From positions 1 to 58,440 of the forward strand of contig JBLMZA010000053.1 in the NCBI GenBank assembly GCA_050258555.1: a DNA stretch of 58,440 nt. Reading direction: 5' to 3'. This stretch comes from CAISDA01 sp050258555. Lineage in GTDB: Bacteria; Bacteroidota; Ignavibacteria; UBA10030; UBA8401. The translations under genes and the position numbers were made by a program. Within the stretch, counting starts at the first letter, position 1. Each line of letters starts with the position of its first letter. This document shows, one piece after another, positions 9,201 to 16,222 of this stretch. Below the pieces are notes generated by a model. It ran no database searches and was not told the origin of the DNA. It was given only the letters and a program-made list of their open reading frames with translations.

Positions 9201-9562
9201 CCGCCGAGCCGGGCCTGTACGCCGCCCGAGCGCACGACGGCCTGTATGGTCTCGCCGGCGATGAAGGGGCGCGCGGTCTGCAGCGACGCCGTGTACTCAT
9301 CGGCGTTATAGGTCACGGTGAGCACGTGCCGTCCCGAGCGCGAGCCCGTGATGATGAAGTTCGACGGCGTGACGGAAGCCGGCAGCAATGCCGAGCCGAA
9401 CATGGCCGTGAGCTGCGGCGTCAGTTCGCCGGAAGAGACGCCCGCCGGTGTCGCCTGTATGACCGAAGGGGGCATGCCGGGCTGGGCATGCGCCGAAGAA
9501 TACAACGAGAGCACAAGCGCTGCGGCAAAGAAGAGCGTATGACGGATTCGGAAAAGAGACAT
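6272..9562 (-). CDS. Large T9SS protein with SbsA-like, FG-GAP and HYDIN/ASPM-type repeats
   Basis: 1096 residues from the ATG at 9562, which begins the signal peptide MSLFRIRHTLFFAAALVLSLYSSAHA, cut before Gln. Order of domains: an Ig-like SbsA-type domain (about 30-135); six FG-GAP/VCBS blade repeats (about 140-480), each with a DxxxDGxxD calcium-type loop such as DFNKDGATDL; five HYDIN/ASPM-SPD-2-like beta domains of about 100 residues, joined by SPVP linkers (about 485-1000); and a sorting domain with NYPNPFNPVTT and a terminal LVILK. FG-GAP propellers in bacteria often mediate adhesion or matrix binding. No catalytic motif is visible. Probably cell-surface. It is the second gene of the minus-strand operon; copy 2 of the hairpin repeat lies just upstream. 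Confidence 0.9.
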   Translation of the reverse strand: MSLFRIRHTLFFAAALVLSLYSSAHAQPGMPPSVIQATPAGVSSGELTPQLTAMFGSALLPASVTPSNFIITGSRSGRHVLTVTYNADEYTASLQTARPFIAGETIQAVVRSGGVQARLGGKPITRGYAWKFTTGAQNGTCEFSPDPRAYTPSGSPSAVAAADFNKDGATDLVCASASGQSIDVYLNTTRQQFVHHATFSAGGASAALATADFNGDGAIDIASAGPASISIFLNDGAGTFTLASSASAGSSISAIAASDLDNDGATDLAVTNAGDNTVTFLKNDGNGSFSILQTAAVGKAPSGIALEDLNHDGLTDALVCNRQSNDVWVLKNSGAVFAKDSVYQIHRGPSAIVSFDFDNDGYMDLAAANSETNDVSVMLNNKEGRFIGPGDFDLVGNAPVALAGGDFDGDGDIDLAVACAGSNTVAVMQNNGYSFPTVKSIPCGSSPAGIAAVEMSGVYGILDIASANEGSGTISILKNTFFTPPPAKLTLSESSLTFGETAVGSSTDAVVQMSADFSPLTIDSISSSSGQFTALQHLPLTIGSFAAEHVAIGFSPRAFGTVEDVVTVYSSAGAQQIAVTGSSPVPTLSVPVQSASFGDVKLMKEAAQKILITNPSLNDVSIDSLVVSGSVFRAAASKRTIAQHETLTVSVFFAPQRLQHYQDTLLIANTSDRRMIPIALSGNSPVPTVSLSARMLSYGNVKVARSSVQTLVLKNPSLNDVVIDSAHTASRVFLPAVYAGRIASGDSLALAVAFQPGTLGDFSDTLRLHTNTTTPEVPIALSGNSPVPSLIVSASGMQFGNVRTGDTATAKITLSNLSFNDVVIDTIAAGTRSFRPAVTKCRIAQSDSLVFTVRFTPDELRTYADTIRLSTNSDRRMIPITLWGNSPVPDLTLSQTAIDFATVPVRKPVTKQIMLSNGSLNTVKIDSLKLRTRVFTTGKHALPLALKTGDTTSITVTFLPDSTLQYADTLFLHSSTLRAPAVIVLSGRGESATGVTQLHAGIPQRYALNQNYPNPFNPVTTMQFAAPQPSFVTIKVYDVTGREIAEVFRNSVMPGYFSVQWNAQGISSGMYLYRMRAVSAETGAVYTETRKLVILK

Positions 9563-9590
9563 TTGCAAATGTAATGATGAAAGAAAAAAA

Positions 9591-9636
9591 GAAAGATGAA
9601 GCAGGGCGAAATAGCATTTCGCCCTACAAGATGAGA
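9591..9636 (-). repeat. Dispersed hairpin element, copy 2 (minimal form)
   Basis: Left flank GAAAGATGAAGCA (9591-9603), stem GGGCGAAAT (9604-9612) / ATTTCGCCC (9616-9624), loop AGC, and a degenerate right flank AAGATGAGA (9628-9636) that abuts the stop codon of the TonB-receptor gene. Compared with copy 1, two stem positions differ on both arms and pairing is kept. Confidence 0.85.
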
Positions 9637-11940
9637 TCAAAATTCGGCGGTGAAGCCGACAGACGGAACGATGCCGGTCGATGTCGGCAGCTCCATCCGC
9701 TTGTTGCGATCAGAGTAAAACGGCACGCCCCGCCAGGGACGATTATACACATTCTGTATGTCGATGTACGCGCTCAGGCGGAACGAATCGGTCTCCCATT
9801 TGCGCGCCGCGCGCAGATCGAGCCGATGATTGGCGTCGGTGCGCGCGGTGTTATATTCGGCGCAGGATCGAAGATAGAAACTCGTCCGTGCGATCGGGGC
9901 ATACGGCCGTCCGCTCGAATAGCGGAACGTGCCGGTGAATTCCCATTTCTCATCGGGCAGCCATCCGCCTCCGGCATTGAAGACGACAGGCTGGTCGCTC
10001 GATGCCGGACGTTCGTTGCCGTCAAGCGCCCGGAAGCGCGTCTGGCCGATCGAAAGGCTCGCCCGTCCGAAAAGGGGGAGGCCGGAAAGCTGCTTTTCCA
10101 CGAGAATGTCGATGCCGCGGGCTCTTCCGGTGCCGAGGCTCTGCAGGAAATCGAGTCCGAATGCGGTGTAGGCTTCGGCGATATCGGTCACATCCTCGCC
10201 CGAATTGACCATCACCAGATAGGGCCGCGTGAGGCTGACCGGATAGTTGAAATACCGCTTCTCGTAGACTTCGACGCTCACACTCCAGTCGGCTGAAGGC
10301 TGATACGTCACTCCGGCCGTATACTGGTTCATGCCCAGGTGATTCAATCCGCGATTGTACGGATTGGTCATGAGCCAGATGTATGAGGGCGACTGATAGA
10401 ATCGTCCCGCGCTTGCCGTGACGGTCGTGCGCTCATTCGCCTCGTACGAGAGCCTCAGGCGCGGCGCCACGACCGTTTCGTTGGCGATCATGCTGAAATA
10501 ATCGGCGCGCAGACCGGCCGATGCCGTGAGGCGTCCGAGCGTGTGCGCGTATTCGACATAGGCGTCGGCCTTGTATGCCGTCGAGCGCTGTGTGGTATCG
10601 ACCGGAATCGTGTACTTGTATTCGGCGAACCCCGTGGCGATCACCTTGGCCACCATGCGGCTGTCGAGCTTTGCCAGGCGCCCCTCGATGCCCGAGGAGA
10701 GCACGCCTTGATCGGACAGGCGCGTCTTGAGATCGGCGCGCAGCGAGTTCTCATCCTCGTATGAAATATTTTTCAGGTAATGTCCAAAGACTTTGCCCAT
10801 TTGATTGTAATTGAAATCGGCGTAGCTCTTTCTGGCCGTGAGCGAGAACGATCCGTTGCGTGCGAGCTTCCTCTTCCAGGTGACGCCCGAGACTACGAGA
10901 TTCTGGTCGGAAAAAATCATCCGCTCGTTGTCGTACCGGTTCTGTTCGGTCGCATTGTTGACCGTCATGCGGTCGATCGCGGCGACGCTCAGGATGTCGA
11001 TCGAGTTCGAGGCATCGAGCGCGAGCGTCGCCTTCCCCAGAAAATCCCAGAAGTAGGGAATGAAGCCGAATCCGTAGAAGCGGAAGACGGGATCGAGATA
11101 GCTGCGCCGCGCCGAAAAGAGGAACGAGCCGGCGCCGCCGACCGGTCCTTCGAGATTCAGTCCCGCCATCGTGGCCGAGATTGACGCCTTGCCGCGCATC
11201 CGGTCCGTGCGTCCGGAGCGGAGTCCGAGCGAGAGCACGGAGGAAAGTCTGTCTCCGTAGCGCACGCCGAAGCCGCCGTTGGAGAACGTCACATTCTCCA
11301 GGAATTCGAAATTGACGAAGCTCATCGTTCCGCCGGTCGACCCCTGTGCGCCGAAGTGATTGATGTTCGGCACTTCGACATTGTCGATGAAGAAGAGATT
11401 TTCCGTCGACGATCCGCCGCGCACATACAAGTCGTTGTGCTCGGGTTTGGTCTGCGCCATGCCCGGAAGAATCGAGACGGTGCGCACGACATCGTCGAAT
11501 GCGCCGGCCGTGTTGCGCACCAGGCGGGCATCCATCACATGGACAGGCTGGATGGAGAGCGACGAATCGAAGGGAACAATTCCCGAAACGAGCACTTCAC
11601 CCACCTGGATGGTTTTTTCCTGCAGCGCGATCGAGAGTTCGAGCGTGTCGCCTTCCGCAATCCTGCCCGTGCGGAGCACGGCCGGCGCAAAGCCCAGGGC
11701 CGATGCCTGCACGCGGATCCGGTCCGATGGAACGAACGAGAGCGTGAAGCGGCCCGAGCGATCGGTAATTGCGCCCCAGGGAGAATCGAGGATGAGGATG
11801 ATGCTTCCTTCAATCGGTGCGCGCGTGGCGGCATCGATCACCGTGCCGGAGAGCACGGCATGCCGCTTCTGCGCCTGTGCGGGAGTGACCAAGATCAGCG
11901 CTGCAGCGAGACAACACCAGGAAAAAACGCACTTCATCAT
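9637..11940 (-). CDS. TonB-dependent outer-membrane receptor with carboxypeptidase-regulatory-like domain
   Basis: 767 residues from the ATG at 11940 (a second ATG follows directly). Signal peptide to AQA, cut before Gln. Residues about 28-105 form a carboxypeptidase D regulatory-like domain (LSGTVIDAATRAPIEGS). The plug follows, with LYVRGGSSTENLFFIDNVEV and the conserved FGVRYGDRLSS segment; the rest is a 22-strand-type barrel ending in Phe. The ligand is unknown; no SusD-like partner is next to it. A paralogue with the same architecture lies at 43990-46284. First gene of the minus-strand operon; the predicted promoter is 12082-12110, and the hairpin element copy 3 would be in its leader RNA. 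Confidence 0.92.
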   Translation of the reverse strand: MMKCVFSWCCLAAALILVTPAQAQKRHAVLSGTVIDAATRAPIEGSIILILDSPWGAITDRSGRFTLSFVPSDRIRVQASALGFAPAVLRTGRIAEGDTLELSIALQEKTIQVGEVLVSGIVPFDSSLSIQPVHVMDARLVRNTAGAFDDVVRTVSILPGMAQTKPEHNDLYVRGGSSTENLFFIDNVEVPNINHFGAQGSTGGTMSFVNFEFLENVTFSNGGFGVRYGDRLSSVLSLGLRSGRTDRMRGKASISATMAGLNLEGPVGGAGSFLFSARRSYLDPVFRFYGFGFIPYFWDFLGKATLALDASNSIDILSVAAIDRMTVNNATEQNRYDNERMIFSDQNLVVSGVTWKRKLARNGSFSLTARKSYADFNYNQMGKVFGHYLKNISYEDENSLRADLKTRLSDQGVLSSGIEGRLAKLDSRMVAKVIATGFAEYKYTIPVDTTQRSTAYKADAYVEYAHTLGRLTASAGLRADYFSMIANETVVAPRLRLSYEANERTTVTASAGRFYQSPSYIWLMTNPYNRGLNHLGMNQYTAGVTYQPSADWSVSVEVYEKRYFNYPVSLTRPYLVMVNSGEDVTDIAEAYTAFGLDFLQSLGTGRARGIDILVEKQLSGLPLFGRASLSIGQTRFRALDGNERPASSDQPVVFNAGGGWLPDEKWEFTGTFRYSSGRPYAPIARTSFYLRSCAEYNTARTDANHRLDLRAARKWETDSFRLSAYIDIQNVYNRPWRGVPFYSDRNKRMELPTSTGIVPSVGFTAEF

Positions 11941-11991
11941 GAACGACTCTGCAAGATTCTGCCTGTATGAAGAAAGAAAGCAAAAAGCAAA

Positions 11992-12071
11992 AGGAAGATG
12001 AAGCAATGGGCGAAGTGGCACTTCGCCCCACATGAAGCTTCGCCCCACAAAAAGAAAAAGAAAGATGAAAC
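11992..12071 (-). repeat. Dispersed hairpin element, copy 3
   Basis: Flanks GGAAGATGAAGCA (11992-12004) and GAAAGATGAAAC (12060-12071). Stem GGGCGAAGT (12008-12016) / ACTTCGCCC (12020-12028), loop GGC. A second half-site, CTTCGCCCCACA, is at 12038-12049. The stem differs from copies 1 and 2 again with pairing kept. It lies between the predicted promoter and the start codon of the TonB receptor. Confidence 0.85.
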
Positions 12072-12081
12072 TCGGCATCAT

Positions 12082-12110
12082 AATGTAAGAATTCCTCGTT
12101 CCAGAGGCAA
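12082..12110 (-). promoter_or_regulatory. Predicted promoter of the minus-strand secretory operon
   Basis: On the minus strand TTGCCT (12110-12105), 17-base spacer, TACATT (12087-12082). It is back to back with the fnlC promoter; the two -35 boxes are 18 bases apart. Confidence 0.5.
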
Positions 12111-12128
12111 GAGAAACGCCGGGGCGTG

Positions 12129-12157
12129 TTGCTTCTCATGCCAGGGAAGCGTATACT
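12129..12157 (+). promoter_or_regulatory. Predicted promoter of fnlC
   Basis: TTGCTT (12129-12134), 17-base spacer, TATACT (12152-12157). It predicts a leader of about 90 bases that holds an A-run at 12166-12173 and nothing else I recognise. Confidence 0.6.
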
Positions 12158-12253
12158 ACAGGCGCAAAAAAAATATTTACACGGACGGGGAATCGTTTTC
12201 ACTTTTTCGCTGTTCAACTCTTCACACACGGTGACATACGGGGAACGTTCTTT

Positions 12254-13396
12254 ATGAAGCAGCTTCACGTCATGACTGTTGTCGGTACCAGGCCTGAAAT
12301 CATCCGTCTTTCGCGCGTCATAGCACGGCTTGAAGCAGAACCCGCCATACGCCACACGCTCGTCCATACGGGACAGAACTACGACTACGAACTCAACGAG
12401 ATCTTCTTCAAGGACCTGGGCCTGCGCGCTCCGGACCGGTATTTGGATGCGGCAGGCGCCACGGCCGCCGAAACGATCGGAGCCGTGATCGCCCGCACCG
12501 ATGCGGCGCTCATGGACTACCGTCCCGATGCGCTTCTGATCCTGGGCGACACGAACAGCTGCCTTTCCGCACTGCCGGCCAAGCGCCGGAAAATCCCCGT
12601 CTTTCACATGGAAGCAGGCAACCGCTGCTTCGACGAGCGCGTGCCGGAGGAAATCAACCGGAAGATGGTCGATCACATTTCGGACATCAATCTCACCTAC
12701 AGCTCGATTGCGCGCGAATATCTTCTCAGGGAAGGGCTGCTGCCCGATCGCGTGATCAAGACCGGCAGTCCCATGTATGAGGTGCTCTCGTGCTTCCGCG
12801 CCAAGATCCGGCAGTCGTCGATTCTTTCGGCGCTCAATCTGAGCGAACGTCAATATTTCGTCGTGAGCGCGCACAGGGAGGAGAATGTGGACGATGAGGC
12901 GCGCTTTGGGCAGCTGATCGATACGCTCACCAATCTCGCCCGGGAGTTCAAGGAGCGGATCATCGTTTCGACGCATCCGCGCACGAGAAAGCGCATCGCC
13001 GAGCGCGGCACGGTGCTGCCGCCGGAGGTCGAGCTCATGAAGCCCTTCGCCTTCACCGACTACGTGCATCTGCAGGAGCATGCGCATGCGGTGCTTTCCG
13101 ACAGCGGCACGATCACCGAGGAATCGTCGATCCTGAATTTCCCCGCGCTCAATATACGCGAGGCGCATGAGAGGCCCGAGGGCATGGAAGAAGGCGCGGT
13201 GATCATGACGGGGCTTTCGTGGGAGCGCGTGCGGCAGGGACTTTCGGTCGTGGAAGCGCAGAAGCGCGGAGGCGAGCGCACGCTCGAGATCGTCGAAGAC
13301 TACAGCGCGCCGGCGGTGTCCGAAAAAATCGTGCGCATTATTCTTTCGTATACCGATTACATCAATGCGAATGTATGGAAGCGGCAGCGTCAATGA
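12254..13396 (+). CDS. fnlC: UDP-2-acetamido-2,6-dideoxy-L-talose 2-epimerase (FnlC/WbjD/CapG)
   Basis: 380 residues, full family length. It belongs to the non-hydrolysing UDP-GlcNAc 2-epimerase fold, in the branch that makes UDP-L-FucNAc: MTVVGTRPEIIRLSR near the N-terminus, HTGQNYDYELNEIFFKDL, GDTNSC near 97-103, HMEAGNRCFDERVPEEINR, and SDSGTITEES in the C-terminal half. These match FnlC/WbjD/CapG more closely than generic WecB. It acts last, inverting C2 of the product of FnlA and FnlB, whose genes are 16 kb downstream (29141-31356). It has its own promoter and is closed by a terminator built from its last codons, so it is probably a separate transcript from the wzc operon. Confidence 0.92.
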   Translation: MKQLHVMTVVGTRPEIIRLSRVIARLEAEPAIRHTLVHTGQNYDYELNEIFFKDLGLRAPDRYLDAAGATAAETIGAVIARTDAALMDYRPDALLILGDTNSCLSALPAKRRKIPVFHMEAGNRCFDERVPEEINRKMVDHISDINLTYSSIAREYLLREGLLPDRVIKTGSPMYEVLSCFRAKIRQSSILSALNLSERQYFVVSAHREENVDDEARFGQLIDTLTNLAREFKERIIVSTHPRTRKRIAERGTVLPPEVELMKPFAFTDYVHLQEHAHAVLSDSGTITEESSILNFPALNIREAHERPEGMEEGAVIMTGLSWERVRQGLSVVEAQKRGGERTLEIVEDYSAPAVSEKIVRIILSYTDYINANVWKRQRQ

Positions 13397-13412
13397 CGCT
13401 GCCGCGCTCTTT
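13381..13412 (+). terminator. Terminator overlapping the 3' end of fnlC
   Basis: A perfect inverted repeat, GCGGCAGCGTCA (13381-13392) and TGACGCTGCCGC (13394-13405), is centred on the stop codon (13394-13396) and followed by CTCTTTGTT. The left arm encodes the last four residues (RQRQ). The T-tract is short, so efficiency is uncertain. Confidence 0.6.
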
Positions 13413-13428
13413 GTTAGAACATTCTAAC
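13413..13428. promoter_or_regulatory. Palindrome abutting the wzc promoter, candidate operator
   Basis: GTTAGAACATTCTAAC has perfect 7-base arms around a 2-base centre and touches the -35 box at 13429. The position fits an activator or repressor site. No regulator gene is nearby. Confidence 0.5.
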
Positions 13429-13457
13429 TTGACTTTCGTTTCCAATGTAACTAAATA
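13429..13457 (+). promoter_or_regulatory. Predicted promoter of the wzc operon
   Basis: TTGACT (13429-13434), 17-base spacer, TAAATA (13452-13457). It implies a leader RNA of nearly 390 bases before the wzc start at 13852. Confidence 0.55.
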
Positions 13458-13512
13458 GTAGCGTAAGCTTTCGAGAAGGTGCAGTCGATCATTTCATTTT
13501 GCTCAACGCAGT

Positions 13513-13627
13513 ATCGGGGAAGTTGTACGCAGGGTCCTGAGGTCACAGTTACCAGAGGCGTTATCACACACATCATTAATCTATAATCATCGTTTCATCG
13601 GGAGAGTCGTTCGAGGGGTCCTGAAGT
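13513..13627. repeat. Degenerate 31-base direct repeat in the wzc leader
   Basis: Copies at 13513-13543 and 13597-13627, 84 bases apart, agree at 23-24 of 31 positions by eye; both contain ATCGGG and GGGTCCTGA. The stretch 13397-13851 has no gene that I can see; this repeat, the promoter with its palindrome and the hairpin at 13750 are its visible structure. Confidence 0.45.
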
Positions 13628-13749
13628 AATGTTGGTGTAGGTTTCATTCCGGTTTACACATCTCAAAACAACATAGTGTACGGCCTTGACGCAGTGGTCT
13701 CCACGTTGCGCAGCGGTCATCGCATTTCCATATGCAGCTGATGTACTAT

Positions 13750-13791
13750 GCCCTTTCAGAACGAGAGAACGGCATATGTGACTGAAAGGGC
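13750..13791 (+). promoter_or_regulatory. Leader hairpin upstream of wzc
   Basis: Perfect 10-base arms GCCCTTTCAG (13750-13759) and CTGAAAGGGC (13782-13791) enclose 22 bases. No T-run follows, so it is not a simple terminator. It lies 60 bases before the wzc start. The ops/JUMPstart motif GGCGGTAG is not present. Confidence 0.5.
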
Positions 13792-13851
13792 GGAGCCGTC
13801 TCTGCTCATGGCCATCCGGTTGTCATTTCTAATCAACGAAGGGAAGAATCC

Positions 13852-16209
13852 ATGAATCCTATCAACCATCCGGAAAAGCATTCGAAGGGGAAATCAGGAA
13901 GTACGGATCTGATGCAGGAATCGATGCTCCACGAATACTGGTCCATCATCATGCGGGGGAAATGGACGGTGCTCGTCACCTTCCTCCTCGTCTTCGGTCT
14001 GATCGCCTATTATACGTTCACGGTGCAGCCGATTTATGAAGCAAGCTCGCTCGTGCTCATCGACATGAAGGGCCGGGACGGTTCGCTGCCGGTGTTCGAC
14101 ATCATCGGAACGGCCACGACCAACAAGATCACCAATGAGATCGAGGCGCTGAAATCGAATGCCAACGTGGCCGCCGTGGCCAGGGCCTTGATCGCGCGCA
14201 AGTATTCCGACACGTATTATCCTCCGCGCATCCTGGATATCGTCCGGCAGAGCGAGGGATCGTTCTCGAAGGACTCCGTGGCGCCGATCAACACCGTGAT
14301 CGCGCGGCTGTCGCACTCGGTGGATTTCCAGCCGGTCCGGGAATCGGACATCATCCGCATCACGGCCCAGAGCCCCGATCCGTGGGAGGCGGCGCTCATC
14401 GCCAACACCTATACGGAAGTCTATACGGCGCGCAACCTGGACGCGAGCCGACAGCGCTCCCAGGCCTTGAGGGAGTTTCTGCAGTCGCAGGTCGATTCGA
14501 AGCGCACGATGCTCGACACGACGGAAAACCAGCTGCAGCAATATATGAGAAAATCGGGCGTCGTCACGCTTGATGCCGAGGCCAATAAGACGGTCGATCA
14601 GCTCTCGCAGCTCGAGGCGCAGCGCGATGCCATGGAAGTGGAAAAAAGCTCGATGCAGAAGACGCTCGCCTCCTATCAGGACGAGCTGACGCGCCTGGAG
14701 CCGAATGCGGCCCATTCGATCGCCGAATCGGACGACAGCTACATCCGGCTCCTGCAGGACCAGCTGGGCAAACTCGAAGTGCAGCGCGATGTGACCATCG
14801 CGCAGAATCCCGGCGCGGTGCAGGAGAAGCTCTATTCGGATAAGCTGCAGGAAATCAACGGGCAGATCAAGGAAATCAAGAAGAAGCTCGATGAGCGCAC
14901 CAAGAGCTACCTGAAGACGCTGCTGCCGGCCGGCACCGAAACCTCGGCCGGGCACGGCAACTCGACGTTCCTTGCGCAGGTGAAGGGAAAGATCATCGAG
15001 CAGCAGATCGCGCTCACCGGACTGACGGCGCGGATCAACGCCCTGAACGGCGTCATCGCCGAATCGGAGCGCAAGTTCAACCAGATTCCGCAGAAGTCGA
15101 TCAATCTGGCGAAGCTCCAGCGCGCCCGGCTGAGCTCGGAGAAGCTGTACCTATTGGTGGAGGAGAAATACAACGAGGCCGCGATCAAGGAGAAGTCGGA
15201 ATTCGGGAACGTCGACATCATGGATCATGCCGTTGTGCCGCTGGCGCCGGTGAGTCCCAAGGTCGGCAAGAACCTCTTCGTGGGATTCTTCCTCGGCCTG
15301 GGTCTCGGCATCGGCATCGTCTTCGTGCGCGCGATGATGGACCGCTACATCCGCACGCCGGAGGATCTGAAGCGCTGCGGGTTCCTGCCGCTTTCGACCA
15401 TCAGCACGATGAACGGCGAGATGAAGAAGATCGAGCAGGACATCTCCGCCAGCAAGCTCAAGCGGTATCTCGATCCGCATCTGATCACGCATTACAGGCC
15501 GCTCTCGCCGATGGCCGAATCGTACCGGCATCTGCGCGCGAAGGTGCAGTATGTGCAGGTCGATAAGCCGCTGCACTCGATCGTCGTCACCAGCTGCAAT
15601 CCGAAGGAAGGCAAGACCACGACGACGGCGAATCTTGCGATCTGCTTTTCGCAGACCGAACGCAAGGTGCTTCTGGTCGATGCCGACATGCGCCGCTCCT
15701 CGGTGCACACGCTCTTCGGTCTCCGGAATCTCTACGGCCTCAACGAGCACCTCTTCGGCAAGGCCAGCGCCGAGGAAGTGATACAGAAGGAAGTGCTGCC
15801 GAATCTGGATGTGCTCACCTGCGGCATGCTGCCGCCGAACCCGGCCGAGATCCTGGGATCGAAGCGGATGAAGGATTTCATCGCGCAGATGAAGCAGAAA
15901 TACGATATCGTGCTCTTCGATGCCCCGCCGCTATTGGCCGTGACCGACGCCGCCGTGCTGGCCACGGAAGCCGACGGCGTGCTCTTGGTGGCCTCGGCGG
16001 GAGAAACGCATGCCGCGGGACTCGAGCGCATCTCGGAGTTTCTTGAATCGGTCGGCGTAAAGATGCTCGGCGTCGTTCTGAACCGCTTCGATGCGCGCAA
16101 GGCCTACGGCACGGGATATTCGACATACGCGAGCTATCACTACGGCTATTACGGTTACGAACTTGGATACCACAGAAAAAACGGCGAATCGAAAGTCAGA
16201 AAAAACTAA
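13852..16209 (+). CDS. wzc: Polysaccharide co-polymerase with C-terminal tyrosine autokinase (Wzc/BY-kinase)
   Basis: 785 residues. Wzz-like periplasmic domain between membrane helices at about 38-58 and 474-495, with a long coiled coil (about 200-450). The cytosolic kinase has Walker A CNPKEGKTTTT (about 582-592), Walker A' LLVDADMRR (about 607-615) and Walker B VLFDAPP (about 687-693). The tail (about 751-775) has nine tyrosines in 23 residues, the autophosphorylation cluster of BY-kinases. In Wzx/Wzy systems Wzc controls chain length and export and cycles between phosphorylated states; the matching phosphatase is probably the product of 46224-46724, 30 kb away. First gene of the main operon; start preceded by GAAGGGAAG. 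Confidence 0.95.
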   Translation: MNPINHPEKHSKGKSGSTDLMQESMLHEYWSIIMRGKWTVLVTFLLVFGLIAYYTFTVQPIYEASSLVLIDMKGRDGSLPVFDIIGTATTNKITNEIEALKSNANVAAVARALIARKYSDTYYPPRILDIVRQSEGSFSKDSVAPINTVIARLSHSVDFQPVRESDIIRITAQSPDPWEAALIANTYTEVYTARNLDASRQRSQALREFLQSQVDSKRTMLDTTENQLQQYMRKSGVVTLDAEANKTVDQLSQLEAQRDAMEVEKSSMQKTLASYQDELTRLEPNAAHSIAESDDSYIRLLQDQLGKLEVQRDVTIAQNPGAVQEKLYSDKLQEINGQIKEIKKKLDERTKSYLKTLLPAGTETSAGHGNSTFLAQVKGKIIEQQIALTGLTARINALNGVIAESERKFNQIPQKSINLAKLQRARLSSEKLYLLVEEKYNEAAIKEKSEFGNVDIMDHAVVPLAPVSPKVGKNLFVGFFLGLGLGIGIVFVRAMMDRYIRTPEDLKRCGFLPLSTISTMNGEMKKIEQDISASKLKRYLDPHLITHYRPLSPMAESYRHLRAKVQYVQVDKPLHSIVVTSCNPKEGKTTTTANLAICFSQTERKVLLVDADMRRSSVHTLFGLRNLYGLNEHLFGKASAEEVIQKEVLPNLDVLTCGMLPPNPAEILGSKRMKDFIAQMKQKYDIVLFDAPPLLAVTDAAVLATEADGVLLVASAGETHAAGLERISEFLESVGVKMLGVVLNRFDARKAYGTGYSTYASYHYGYYGYELGYHRKNGESKVRKN

Positions 16210-16222
16210 AGGAGAACAGACT

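Noticed and set aside
4588..11940. Reading the hairpin repeats as plain intrinsic terminators
   Set aside because: Copy 3 lies upstream of the first gene of the operon, downstream of no minus-strand gene, and only copy 2 is followed by a fair T-tract.
11810..13393. A 527-codon minus-strand frame opposite fnlC and the start of the TonB receptor
   Set aside because: Low-complexity composition, crosses an intergenic region with divergent promoters and a repeat, and fnlC is a clear gene on the other strand.
13458..13851. A JUMPstart/ops element in the capsule leader
   Set aside because: I looked for GGCGGTAG and did not find it; GGGCGGAGCCG at about 13788 is only a weak resemblance.
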